Source: CBDBCU01 sp965243185 (lineage in GTDB: Bacteria; Chloroflexota; Dehalococcoidia; Lucifugimonadales; UBA3495). From it: a DNA stretch of 64,000 bases. This document shows positions 24,426 through 32,827 of the stretch, piece by piece. The position numbers were made by a program, and so were the translations under genes. A model generated the notes under the pieces. The model worked only from the letters and a program-made list of their open reading frames with translations, made no database searches and had not been told where the DNA came from. Location: contig OZ251531.1 in assembly GCA_965243185.1 (NCBI GenBank), positions 868,001-932,000 of the forward strand. The letters run 5' to 3'. How positions within the stretch are numbered: the stretch's first letter is position 1; each line of letters starts with the position of its first letter.

Positions 24426-25292
24426 TTAGCGGCGGCGGACGCGGATTTTCTTTTCGCAGGTGGCGGTGTATTGGCGCACCTGCCAGAATATATACGCCCA
24501 ATCATCAGGTCTGGCGTCCGTGTCGCGAAACCGAAATCCCCAATTGCCGGAGGGCGCGGCCTCCTTGACACTAGGATAGCCCCGGGCGGCGCAATCCCGT
24601 TCGGCGGCCGCTTGTACCAACGGCTCCCAATTAACGCCTTGGCAATAGTTGGCGTGACCGTAGTCGCGGTCGGTCCCAGGATAGAAGCCAGGCCGGCCCG
24701 AATTGCAAAAGTACCGCCAACCCTGCCCTAAAGCCCCATTCCCTTGGGAGGTACCACCATAGGTTCCTTGGTAGCCGTAACTGGAAGCCTGGGCGCCATC
24801 GACGCTGCGGGCCAAGCGGTCGGGGCTGGCTTCGAGTTTGAGGCGTTTGATGACGGTTTTCTTGCCGCGGCGTTCCTCCCGGGGGAATTCAAAGATGAGT
24901 TCGCGGGAGACGCCGGTAACGCCGGATTCCCCATCGGTGAGGTAGCCCTCTTGGGCCGCCAGAAAGCCGCGGAAGTTGCCTTGTTGGCCGAAATAGACCG
25001 TATCATCCCGCTCATTGCGGTCCCGGCCGGCAAGCCAGGTTTCGGACTTGGTCCAAGTGTCGGACTGGTCGATGGCGCAGTAGATGGCTTTGCCGCGGTT
25101 GGCGGCGAGGGATTCGAGAATCATCGAGACCCGGGCATCGTCGGCGTCGGCTACGGCCGGGGTCTCTTGCCAGTCGGAGCAGTCCCAGGGGATGGAACGG
25201 GGGGCGGCTTGGGCGGGACTGGAGGCGACGGTTAGGAGGATGGTCAAGGCGGTCAGGGTAAAGGCAGTGATGAGGAATCGGTAGCGGTACAT
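24426..25292 (-). CDS. Secreted protein with constant N-terminal module, C-terminal variant 1
   Basis: The protein has 288 residues with an N-terminal Sec signal peptide ending at PAQA|APRS. Residues about 31-147 (SIPWDCSDWQETPAV through EERRGKK) are almost identical to the gene at 56854-57882. After that point the sequences part abruptly. This copy continues with a Tyr/Gly-rich region (SYGYQGTYGG) and a Cys-containing domain with YCQGVNWEPLVQAAAERDCAARGYP. It ends CEKKIRVRRR, close to the RVRRR ends of its relatives. Function is unknown; export and disulfides are likely. GGAGGTGTTCCT precedes the ATG, and a palindrome-based promoter lies upstream. Confidence 0.75.
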   Translation of the reverse strand: MYRYRFLITAFTLTALTILLTVASSPAQAAPRSIPWDCSDWQETPAVADADDARVSMILESLAANRGKAIYCAIDQSDTWTKSETWLAGRDRNERDDTVYFGQQGNFRGFLAAQEGYLTDGESGVTGVSRELIFEFPREERRGKKTVIKRLKLEASPDRLARSVDGAQASSYGYQGTYGGTSQGNGALGQGWRYFCNSGRPGFYPGTDRDYGHANYCQGVNWEPLVQAAAERDCAARGYPSVKEAAPSGNWGFRFRDTDARPDDWAYIFWQVRQYTATCEKKIRVRRR

Positions 25293-25348
25293 AGGAACAC
25301 CTCCGGGCGGCCGGAGCCTTTTAATGCCGGTATTAGGCCGGTAATAAC

Positions 25349-25377
25349 AGGATAGGAAAGGCCGCCCAACCTGTCAA
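25349..25377 (-). promoter_or_regulatory. Promoter with -35 box in the loop of a palindrome
   Basis: On the minus strand TTGACA (25372-25377) lies in the 8-base loop of an 18-bp perfect inverted repeat. After 17 bases comes TATCCT (25349-25354). In the paralogue at 56754-56794 the same loop is reversed. Confidence 0.55.
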
Positions 25378-25397
25378 GGGGTTGGGCGGCCTTTCCT
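25354..25397. repeat. 18-bp palindrome with 8-base loop upstream of the secreted gene
   Basis: Arms AGGAAAGGCCGCCCAACC and its complement enclose TGTCAAGG on the plus strand. Counterpart at 56754-56794. Confidence 0.9.
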
Positions 25398-25540
25398 ATC
25401 GATTTTGGGAATTTGGGGAAGGGTGGGGTTGGCTGCCGGGGGGGGAGTTAAAAATTTTTTTGGTCCCGGGAGAGGGGCGAAAAAAATACGGCGGCCGGAT
25501 GGGTTTCCGGCCGCTGTTTCATTCCGCCGCCCCCATCTAT

Positions 25541-25776
25541 GTCATTCCGACCAACGGGAGGAATCTAAAAGTGTCGGGAGGAGTCAGGGGCAGGCATTTT
25601 AGGGCGTGTTCACACTAATGATTTTCAGATATGAATTGACCGCCCAAGCTCCCGGCGGGCGTGCTCTTGCCACCGACGGGATCCGTTATTTTGTAGGGGC
25701 AACCCTTGTGGTTGCCCTGCCCTCGGCAATTAGTGTGAACACGCCCTAGATTCCTCGGCTATCGCCTCGGAATGAC
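25541..25776. repeat. GTCATTCCGA inverted-repeat element, interrupted by a MITE
   Basis: The element's outer parts (25541-25601 and 25747-25776) are separated by a 145-bp insertion. Joined, they restore the GAGGAATCTAAAA...TTTTAGATTCCTC structure seen at 24203-24289. Confidence 0.75.
25602..25746. mobile_element. 145-bp MITE with 18-bp terminal inverted repeats and TA target duplication
   Basis: The ends GGGCGTGTTCACACTAAT (25602-25619) and its exact complement (25729-25746) are flanked by TA on both sides (25600-25601, 25747-25748), as in Tc1/mariner-IS630 elements. No gene inside. A partial end (AGGGCGTGTTCCCACTAATT) occurs at 56321. Confidence 0.8.
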
Positions 25777-26002
25777 AGGGGGAGAGAGGGGGAAATGATA
25801 TGGGGGAAGGGGGCGGGAGTTGGGGAAGTTTTTAAGGGCGGCGGGTCTGGATTCCCACTTTCGTGGGAAAGACGGTGGGGAGTGGGAAGGACGGTGAGGG
25901 AGAAGGTGAGGGCGGGTACGGGTTATTGCCGGGGCGGCGGCTTTTGGCCGCCCCGGCGGTTTTGGGGTTTGCCGGTTGCTATTGGGGTAGTAGTTCGCGG
26001 GG

Positions 26003-26471
26003 GGCGGAACCCCTGGCCGGGAGTTCCGCCCGTGCGGGAGGCGGTTGGCAAATCTGGCCATGCGGGTTGCGAAACACCGATTGCTCTCCTCGCTGGTCAT
26101 GTCGGCTTTGCCCGACCAGATTCGCCGTCCGGTAACGGACCTTGAATTGGTTACTTACGCCGGTTGGTATGGTTGCCATGCCGGCGTTTTGGCCCAGTCC
26201 AGCTACCGTTGGTTGACCGACCTCCAGTCAACCTGTTAACTCCAGCTCCTGGTAGGAAGGGGCGGCCGTTTGGCGGCGGTTGGGATTTGCCGTTTTCCGC
26301 GGCTCCGGTTGGGGATACGGGGTTCCTTAGTCCCGTTCTCCGGGGTCAGGAGCGGGGTCCCTAAAGCCGCAATGCGACGATGGGACCCACAGCGCGCTGT
26401 GAGCTATAGTTTCACGGTAAGCTAGCGTATCGTTTTACACCCGGCGTCCCGGGGCCAAGTCTGACTTTGCG
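26003..26471 (-). ncRNA. Candidate ~470-nt structured RNA, copy B
   Basis: The promoter on the minus strand is TTGACA (26501-26506), 17 bases, CATAAT (26478-26483), the same as in copy A. The 3' end is a long hairpin. Several stems are kept despite substitutions, e.g. GGTTGAC/GTCAACC. Function unknown. Confidence 0.4.
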
Positions 26472-26547
26472 CTTCTTATTATGGGGGCGGGATTTGAGGA
26501 TGTCAAGCAGTTTTGATACGGATTTTCGGATTGATTTTGGTAATTGG
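26003..26547 (-). repeat. Long non-coding repeat, copy B (inverted relative to 4655-5207)
   Basis: About 545 bases matching copy A in reverse complement through the same blocks, including the palindrome CACAGCGCGCTGTG (26391-26404) and the final hairpin near 26003-26030. Indels between the copies do not keep a reading frame. Confidence 0.75.
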
Positions 26548-26551
26548 GGGT

Positions 26552-26580
26552 TCTGGATTCCCACTTTCGTGGGAATGACG
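26552..26580. repeat. dRS3-like palindromic repeat unit
   Basis: TCTGGATTCCCACTTTCGTG and on to GGAATGACGG, the reverse of the unit at 6622-6651. Another partial copy lies at 25849-25867. Confidence 0.8.
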
Positions 26581-26624
26581 GTGGGGGGGTAGGAAGGACG
26601 GTTGTTGTAGGCGATAGTGTTCGG

Positions 26625-26767
26625 CGGCACTGTTTCAGAAAGTGTTAGCACTGGTTCGGACGGCATTTTTACGGCCTCAATTCCGAGTCAGGCAGATACG
26701 TGAGACGGCGGAAATTTGCTCATTTTAAGGCATATTTTCCCAACCAACATTTTCTGAAACAGTGCCG
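26625..26767. mobile_element. 143-bp MITE-like element with 22-bp inverted repeats
   Basis: CGGCACTGTTTCAGAAAGTGTT (26625-26646) pairs with 26746-26767, 21 of 22 matching. No gene inside. Its right end abuts the first recognisable codon of the secreted-protein fragment, so it probably helped to truncate that gene. No clear target duplication. Confidence 0.65.
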
Positions 26768-27111
26768 ATACCGACTGGGATGGCGACTGGCGAACCGGTA
26801 TTTGGCGCGACCGGACTAATACCGATCCAAACCGTCAATCTCCCGGGACGGCCATTGGCGAAGCCGACTGGCTCCGTATGGCCGAAGCCCGGGCCCCCGC
26901 GGCCTGCCGGGCCCGGGGCGGGAAGTATGTCGCAGGCAGCGCCGATTTCGGCCGCGGCCATAACCGCAACAACGGCCGGGGCAACCACGCCACCGGGGAC
27001 TACCACGGCTGGTTTTACGCCACTAATCCCCATGCGACCGCTTTTCAGTTTCAAGCCCGGGAAAGCCGCACCTGGGTCGGCGTCTGCACCAAACGCGGCC
27101 GCCGCCGCTAA
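26767..27111 (+). pseudogene. C-terminal fragment of the secreted protein family (variant 2 type)
   Basis: The frame reads DTDWDGDWRTGIW..., then MAEARAPAACRARGGKYVAG, GSADFGRGHN, HGWFYATNP and ends RESRTWVGVCTKRGRRR. This matches the C-terminal domain of the gene at 56854-57882 and the fragment at 49149-49589. Signal peptide and constant N-terminal module are missing; a stop lies directly upstream in frame and a MITE end abuts it. It could be a dead remnant or a silent donor cassette. Confidence 0.7.
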
Positions 27112-27361
27112 CCATTAGCCCGGCTATCGCAACGGCAGCTTGCCGCTGTGGGTAATCTATCCCCGGAAATCCTTAACCGTCCTTCCCCGGGCAATGGGGA
27201 AGGACGATTGCTATTTGCCCTATCCCATCGCCCCCCTATTGCCAAACCCGCCCCGCCGGGCTAAAATCCTCAAAACACCCGCAACCCCTTGAATAAAACC
27301 GCCGGATGGGGTATCCTTTCCCTTTGCCCCGTCGGAACTCGCGCAGGAGATGACCCGGATT

Positions 27362-28480
27362 ATGGTGGTCGGCAACGCTAACGATAGCGACTTCATCGAT
27401 TTCAACAGCTACGAATCTATGGCGGAACTTTCCGAACAGGATTTTCTGCCCCGCCGCTATCAGCGCGGCGAAGTGGTCTCCGGCGAAGTGGTCCGGATTG
27501 ATGACGACGGCATCGTAGTCAGCATCGGCCTCAAAACCGAAGGCATGGTTCCCCCCCAGGAAATGCGTACCCTCTCCCCGGAGGAGCGGGAAAACCTGCA
27601 ACCCGGCGACAGCCTCATCGTCACCGTCCGCAGTATGCGCGGCCCCGGCGATATGGCCCAGCTCTCCATCGACCAGGCCGCCTCCCAGCGCGGCTGGGTC
27701 GAACTGCGCCAAAGCCTCGACAGCGGCGAACCGGTTACCGCCCGGATTGTGGAACAGAACAAAGGCGGCATCGTCGTCCACTTCCACGGCATCCGCGGCT
27801 TTGTACCCTTTTCCCAAATGGCCCCCCTCGCCGGCGGCACCCGCGAGGAAGTCCTGGCGGAACGCATCGGACAGGACGCCCCCTTTAATGTGCTGGAAAT
27901 CGACCAGCGCCGGGAGCGGCTGGTCATGACCGAGCGTCCCCTGTGGCAAAAGCAGCAGGACGCCGAGCGAGCGGAGTTTCTGTCCCAACTGGAAGTAGGC
28001 AGCCGCGTTACCGGCAAAGTCACTTCCCTGCGCGGTTTCGGCGCCTTCGTCAGCCTGGGCCAAGCCGAGGGCTTGGTGCATATCTCCGAACTGGCTTGGG
28101 CCCGCATCAAAGACCCCGGGGAAGTAGTCCGGGTCGGCCAGGAAATCGAAGTTCAGGTCATCAAAGTGGACTTGGAAAGCAAGCGCATCAGCCTCAGCCT
28201 GAAACGCACCCAGCCGGAGCCGTGGGCCACGGTGCCGGAACGCTACAATGTGGGGCAAATCGTCGAAGGCACCGTGACCCGCGTCACCGACTTCGGCGCT
28301 TTTGTCCGCTTGGAGGATTGGGTCGAGGGCTTGGTGCATATCTCCGAACTCTCCAACCGCCAAGTCAAAGACCCCAACGAATGCGTCCACCTGAACCAGC
28401 AGATCCGGGTGCAGATTCTCGACATTGACCCGGCCAAACGGCGCATCAGCCTCAGCTACAAAAAGGCTTTCGGGATGTAG
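27362..28480 (+). CDS. rpsA: 30S ribosomal protein S1 (four S1 domains)
   Basis: The protein has 372 residues from ATG 27362, chosen because AGGAG at 27345 is 12 bases away, whereas ATG 27350 overlaps it. Four S1 RNA-binding repeats are visible at about 30-100, 120-190, 205-275 and 290-360. The third and fourth have the classic GFGAFV/DFGAFV and GLVHISEL signatures. S1 tethers mRNA to the 30S subunit. The four-repeat form is common outside Proteobacteria. The next gene starts 2 bases after the stop, so the two form an operon. Confidence 0.92.
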   Translation: MVVGNANDSDFIDFNSYESMAELSEQDFLPRRYQRGEVVSGEVVRIDDDGIVVSIGLKTEGMVPPQEMRTLSPEERENLQPGDSLIVTVRSMRGPGDMAQLSIDQAASQRGWVELRQSLDSGEPVTARIVEQNKGGIVVHFHGIRGFVPFSQMAPLAGGTREEVLAERIGQDAPFNVLEIDQRRERLVMTERPLWQKQQDAERAEFLSQLEVGSRVTGKVTSLRGFGAFVSLGQAEGLVHISELAWARIKDPGEVVRVGQEIEVQVIKVDLESKRISLSLKRTQPEPWATVPERYNVGQIVEGTVTRVTDFGAFVRLEDWVEGLVHISELSNRQVKDPNECVHLNQQIRVQILDIDPAKRRISLSYKKAFGM

Positions 28481-28482
28481 CC

Positions 28483-29241
28483 ATGACTACCCCGGAAGTC
28501 AACCCGCCGGCCAGCGCCGCCGCCCCGGAAACCAGCCCGGCAATAGGCCGCATCGCCCGGCCGCCCGCCGACCAGTACCGCGGCCGCCGCTGTCTGCTGC
28601 TGACCCCGCTCCTTTACGCCCCGCCGCTGCCCGACAACCCGGCGGATGACCAAACCGCCGCCGGCCAAACTATCCTGCAACGCTATTGGGAGCAGGTACA
28701 AACCCAAGTTGACGCCCTCGCCGCCGGCTTGGGCGGATTGCAGCGCATCTATCACGAAAGTCTGACCGAAGGCGGCGCCGCCGGCTTGGCTTATCTGCAA
28801 CTGGCTGACCCCAACAGCTACGCCCTGGTACAAGCCAAACAGACCGACGGCGCGGCCTTGGAAGCCACCGAAAGTTGGGAACTGCTGACCGAAACCCTGG
28901 ACTTGCAGCGTTGCCTGATGGTGCCTTTCACCAACGAAACCGTCTTGTCCCGCCTCCGGGAATGGTTTGACACCGCCAACCGCCGCCGCTACGAACACAT
29001 CGCCCGCCGCATTGACGAAACCCTGCAACCGGACGAAACCGGCTTGCTGCTGATTAACGAGCGGCATCAAGTCCAGTTCCCCGCCGACTTGGAAGTCTTT
29101 TACATCGCCCCGCCAGCCCTGGACGAATTCCGCCGCTGGCTGCAAAACTGGGTTGCCCGGCAGGAACGGGAAATGGCGGCGGCCGCCGGCGGCGATAGGG
29201 ATGATGACGGCGGCAGTGCGACCGCCGCGGCGGAAGCGTAG
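28483..29241 (+). CDS. Conserved hypothetical protein encoded with rpsA
   Basis: The protein has 252 residues beginning 2 bases after the rpsA stop, so translation is likely coupled. The N-terminal 40 residues are Pro/Ala-rich and disordered. The middle part (about 40-220) has RGRRCLLLTPLLYAPPLP, ILQRYWEQVQTQVDALAAGLGG, and a C-terminal ERHQVQFPADLEVFYIAPPALDEFRRWL. I do not recognise a named family; the content is mainly alpha-helical and soluble. The close link with ribosomal protein S1 hints at a translation-related role but does not prove it. Confidence 0.6.
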   Translation: MTTPEVNPPASAAAPETSPAIGRIARPPADQYRGRRCLLLTPLLYAPPLPDNPADDQTAAGQTILQRYWEQVQTQVDALAAGLGGLQRIYHESLTEGGAAGLAYLQLADPNSYALVQAKQTDGAALEATESWELLTETLDLQRCLMVPFTNETVLSRLREWFDTANRRRYEHIARRIDETLQPDETGLLLINERHQVQFPADLEVFYIAPPALDEFRRWLQNWVARQEREMAAAAGGDRDDDGGSATAAAEA

Positions 29242-29245
29242 CAAT

Positions 29246-29875
29246 TCAAGACAAGAATGGCGGCCGGGCTATCGCATTGCGCGCCTTTACCATCATCGGA
29301 TGTACCAGCAGCCCCCGCCCGGTCAAGTCAGCTATCTGCCGGGTCAAAAACTCCAGAATGGCGGCGTCCAGATTTTCCCGGGCCAATTCCCATATTAGCG
29401 GCTGATAGGGATACTTTTTCCCTTTGTTGGGGTCGAGCTTGTCCGCCAGAAACACCACCTTGCCCAAATCGTCCAAATCGGGATGGGCGGTAGTGTGCCA
29501 ATAGACGGCTTGGTACAGCCCGGCCGCCGCGCAATCCCCCATTGCGTCCGTCCCGTCAACCGGAAGCCCCTCCTCCCGGCGCAGGATTTCCGCGCCCACC
29601 GGCCCGTGCAGCAGTACCGGAACCCGCCGGTCAACCATCCCTATCGGCAACTCGAATTGGGCGGCATAGCTTAGCAGTTCCGTGCCCGGCATTGCCCGGG
29701 CGATGTCGTGAGCCAGAATCCCCAAAGCCGCCCGCTCTGGCGCTACCCCATGCCAGGGAGCCAGTTCCCGGGCCGCATCCTGCGCCCGGGCGATATGGGC
29801 TTGCAGTTTGGGCGGCAAAGCATCCACCCGCCGTTGGATACGCCTCTCCAGATCGGTAGCGATAGTAGTTTGCAT
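29246..29875 (-). CDS. yqeK: HD-domain phosphohydrolase, YqeK-like Ap4A hydrolase
   Basis: The 209-residue protein has the HD metal-binding series: H in RAQDAA-type helix, LAHDIAR, LLHGPVGAEI and YWHTTAHPDLDDLGKVVFLADKLDP. The last motif is typical of YqeK, the symmetrical bis(5'-nucleosyl)-tetraphosphatase of Gram-positive and related bacteria. It follows a HIT-family gene on the same strand with only 4 bases between, so two dinucleoside-polyphosphate-related hydrolases may be coexpressed. In many genomes yqeK lies beside nadD, which is not the case here. Confidence 0.8.
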   Translation of the reverse strand: MQTTIATDLERRIQRRVDALPPKLQAHIARAQDAARELAPWHGVAPERAALGILAHDIARAMPGTELLSYAAQFELPIGMVDRRVPVLLHGPVGAEILRREEGLPVDGTDAMGDCAAAGLYQAVYWHTTAHPDLDDLGKVVFLADKLDPNKGKKYPYQPLIWELARENLDAAILEFLTRQIADLTGRGLLVHPMMVKARNAIARPPFLS

Positions 29876-29879
29876 CGGC

Positions 29880-30227
29880 CTAGCCCATCGCGTTCAAGGC
29901 GCGGCCGCCCAACAAATGCAGATGCAGATGGGCAATGGTTTGGGCGGCGTCCGCTCCCTGATTCAGCGCCAACCGATAGCCGCTGCCGGTTACCCCTTCC
30001 CGCCGGGCTAGTTCCTCGGCCACCACAAACAAATGCCCCATCGCCGGCACCTGCCCCGGGCCGATATAAGCCAGGGAGTTAAGGTGCATATTGGGGATAA
30101 TCAGCAGGTGAACCGGCGCTTGCGGATTGATGTCCCGCAGGGCAAAAACCTGCTCGTCCCGGTAGATGGGCGCCTCGTGCGTCGGATTGCGGGCAATGCC
30201 GCAGAAAACGCATTCACTGGTCGTCAT
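29880..30227 (-). CDS. HIT family (HinT-like) nucleotide hydrolase
   Basis: The 115-residue protein has the histidine triad HLHLHLLGG near the C-terminus, the N-terminal CVFCGIARNPTHEAPIYRDE and the APVHLLIIPN strand. HinT proteins hydrolyse nucleoside phosphoramidates such as AMP-lysine. Length is normal. The two N-terminal cysteines (CVFC) suggest a structural zinc site, as in several HIT proteins. It is upstream of yqeK in a two-gene unit. Confidence 0.93.
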   Translation of the reverse strand: MTTSECVFCGIARNPTHEAPIYRDEQVFALRDINPQAPVHLLIIPNMHLNSLAYIGPGQVPAMGHLFVVAEELARREGVTGSGYRLALNQGADAAQTIAHLHLHLLGGRALNAMG

Positions 30228-30314
30228 TCTGCTACCTCTCTCCGGCGGCCAAGCCGGGCTGCGCTGATTTAGGGGTTGCCGCTACTCCCCCGGCAAAGGG
30301 GCCGCCAGCAACGG

Positions 30315-31448
30315 CTACGCCTCAATCTGCTGCAAGGCCAGTTCCTTGTGAAAGTTGACCTCCCCGTAGGAAAGTTCCTGCACCTTGGCCCGGCGGGTAT
30401 AAAGCTGCAAGTCATGCTCTTTGGTAAAGCCGATGGCCCCGTGACACTGGTGCGCCAGGTTGCAAACCCGCTGATAAGCCCCGCTGACCCACGCTTTAGC
30501 CATCGCCACTTCCCGCGCCGCCGATTCCCCGGAAGCCACTTTCCACGCCGCTTGATAGGCAATGTGCCGGCAGCCCTCCACATCCGTAGCCATATTGGCG
30601 CAATGATGCTGCACCGCTTGGAAAGTTCCTACCGGCCGGCCAAACTGCGTACGCTGCTTGGCATACTCGACCGTCATTTCCACCACCGCGTCAGCGCCGC
30701 CCAGCATCTCCATACACTTGCCGGCCACTGCCCGTTGCAACGCCCGGTGGATGATCGGCCAACCGCCATCCACCGCGCCCAGTACGGCATCCGCCGGCAC
30801 GCTCACCTGGTCAAAGACAATTTCACACTGCCGGTCGGCGGATATAGTACTGAGCTGATTGACCGTCAGCCCGGCAGCGTCCGCCGGGACGATGAACAGG
30901 GTAATGCCCTCCGCCGGGTCGGTGGATTCGGCAGTTCGGGCGGCCACCAGCAGCAAATCGGCGGCGTGGGCGTCCGGGACAAAGAGCTTGCTGCCGTTCA
31001 GCCGGAAAGCGTCGCCCTCCCGGATGGCGGTAGTGGCAACGCCCCAAGGTTCGTAGGTAGCCGACGACTCAGTCAAGGCCAGTGTCAGCCGCAATTGACC
31101 GCTGCAAATGCCGGTCAGGATGTCCCGTTTCTGCGCCTCCGTGCCGGCGTCCAGGACGGTAAGGCCGCCAAGGACAACGGTGGCAAAGAAGGGGCCGGGC
31201 ATCAGGGCGCGGCCGATTTCCTCGAGCAGTACCGCCAAGTCCAGGAAATCGCCGCCGGTGCCGCCATACTGTTCGGGAAAAGCCACTCCGGGCCAGCCCA
31301 AGCCGACGGTCTGCCGCCAGAGTTCATCGGTATAGCCGTGTTCATCCTCCTCCATCGCCCGCGCCAAAGTCAACGGACACTCGGCGGACAGAAACTCCCG
31401 CGCGCTGTTTTTCAACATCTGCTGAATCTCGCTCAGCCCCAAATCCAT
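30315..31448 (-). CDS. Acyl-CoA dehydrogenase family protein
   Basis: The flavoprotein of 377 residues has the three-domain ACAD fold. The N-terminal helical domain has WPGVAFPEQYGGTGGDFLDLAVLLEEIG. The beta domain has LALTESSATYEPWG, and the C-terminal domain has RTQFGRPVGTFQAVQHHCANM with the AHQCHGAIGFTKEHDLQLYTRRAK block, which contacts FAD. It oxidises an acyl-CoA to an enoyl-CoA; the chain or branch type is not determinable. With methylmalonyl-CoA mutase and enoyl-CoA hydratase in the same window it fits fatty or branched-acid degradation. Confidence 0.9.
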   Translation of the reverse strand: MDLGLSEIQQMLKNSAREFLSAECPLTLARAMEEDEHGYTDELWRQTVGLGWPGVAFPEQYGGTGGDFLDLAVLLEEIGRALMPGPFFATVVLGGLTVLDAGTEAQKRDILTGICSGQLRLTLALTESSATYEPWGVATTAIREGDAFRLNGSKLFVPDAHAADLLLVAARTAESTDPAEGITLFIVPADAAGLTVNQLSTISADRQCEIVFDQVSVPADAVLGAVDGGWPIIHRALQRAVAGKCMEMLGGADAVVEMTVEYAKQRTQFGRPVGTFQAVQHHCANMATDVEGCRHIAYQAAWKVASGESAAREVAMAKAWVSGAYQRVCNLAHQCHGAIGFTKEHDLQLYTRRAKVQELSYGEVNFHKELALQQIEA

Positions 31449-31615
31449 CGGTCAACTCCTGATAATCCGCCCCAAAGGTCGGTCAAACCGCAAAAGATTG
31501 CCGGGGGGTAGTATAGCGCAAATTGGGAAGTTGTGCATTGGGGGCTGGACTGCTGTAGTATCATACCACCCGGCTTCAGCAACGCCGGCCCGGCCGGTAG
31601 CGGCCCGCCCACCCC

Positions 31616-32782
31616 CTAAACCAGTTTCCCCACAAACCCGGCCAGCCGCTCCAAGGCTTTGCTGATGTTCTCTTGGGAATTGGCGTAGGACAAGCGCACA
31701 TAACCCTCGCCGTATTCGCCGAAAGCCGAACCGGACAGCAGCGCCACACCCGCCTCGCTCAACGCCCGCTCCTCAAACTCGGCGCTGCTCAAGCCGGTTT
31801 CCCGGATGCTGGGGAAGGCGTAAAAGGCCCCCTCCGGTTCCGGGCAGTGGACGCCGGGAATGCTGCGGAGTCCGTCAGTAATCAGACGCCGCCGTTGCGC
31901 GAACTCGGCCGTCATTTCCTGCACCGCATCTTGTGGCCCGTCCAGGGCGGCGATGGCGGCCCGCTGGCTGAAGGAGGCGGCGCAGGATACACTGTTCACC
32001 GCCAGCCGGGTGATGTGCGGTACCAATTCCTCCGGCATTATCCCGTAGCCCAACCGCCAGCCGGTCATCGCATAACTCTTGGAAAAGCCGTCCAGAATGA
32101 TGGTCTGCTTTTCCAGGTCGGGGAAAGCGGCAATGCTGTAATGTTCCCCGGTATAGAGAATATCCTTGTAAATCTCGTCAGCCAGCACATACAAATCCCG
32201 GCCCCGGGCCAAGTTGGCGATAGTCTCCAGTTCCGCCCGGGTCAGTGCCGAGCCGCAGGGGTTTTCCGGGGAGTTGATGATGATGAGCCGGGTGCGGTCG
32301 GTGATTTTGGCCGCCAAATCCGCCAAATCCGGGTGATAGGCTTTCTCCTCCAGCAGCCGCATCGGCACCGGCGTCGCCCCGGAAAAGCGTATCATCGACT
32401 CGTAGATGGGAAAGCCGGGGTTGGGGTAGATAACTTCCACGCCCGGCTGAGCCAAGGCCAGGATGACATAGAACATAATGGGCTTGGCCCCGGGCGTTAC
32501 CACTACCTGCGCCGGGTCGGTGTTGATGCCGCGCCCTTCCCGGCTGTTGCGGGCGATGGCTTCCCGCAGTTCCGGCAGCCCCGGCGTCGGGCCGTAGTGG
32601 GTATAGCCCTCCTGCAAAGCCCGGACGCCGGCCGCGACGATATGCCCCGGCGTGTCAAAGTCCGGCTCCCCGATTTCCAGATGGATAATTTCCTGCCCCT
32701 GAGCTTCCAAAGCGCGGGCCTTGGCCAGCACCTCGAAAGCCGTTTCCGTCCCCAGGTTCAGCATTCGGTCAGCAAGGGTCAT
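31616..32782 (-). CDS. Class I/II aminotransferase (aspartate aminotransferase-like)
   Basis: This fold-type I PLP enzyme has 388 residues. The N-terminal LEIGEPDFDTP and EGYTHYGPTPGLPELREAIA are family hallmarks, followed by NSPENPCGS. The Schiff-base lysine is in FSKSYAMTGWRLGY, and the C-terminal arginine is in YVRLSYANS. This subgroup (AAT I-gamma) uses aspartate, aromatic or alanine donors; exact specificity is open. It stands alone on the minus strand, about 45 bases downstream of the retropepsin-like gene. Confidence 0.9.
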   Translation of the reverse strand: MTLADRMLNLGTETAFEVLAKARALEAQGQEIIHLEIGEPDFDTPGHIVAAGVRALQEGYTHYGPTPGLPELREAIARNSREGRGINTDPAQVVVTPGAKPIMFYVILALAQPGVEVIYPNPGFPIYESMIRFSGATPVPMRLLEEKAYHPDLADLAAKITDRTRLIIINSPENPCGSALTRAELETIANLARGRDLYVLADEIYKDILYTGEHYSIAAFPDLEKQTIILDGFSKSYAMTGWRLGYGIMPEELVPHITRLAVNSVSCAASFSQRAAIAALDGPQDAVQEMTAEFAQRRRLITDGLRSIPGVHCPEPEGAFYAFPSIRETGLSSAEFEERALSEAGVALLSGSAFGEYGEGYVRLSYANSQENISKALERLAGFVGKLV

Positions 32783-32827
32783 AAAAACCTCCGGGTAGTT
32801 CGTAACAGTTCTTTCAGGATAAAGGGA

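Noticed and set aside
26762..27118. 118-residue frame over the secreted-protein fragment
   Set aside because: Wrong frame: the recognisable domain (GGKYVAGSADFG) is in the neighbouring frame ending at 27111.
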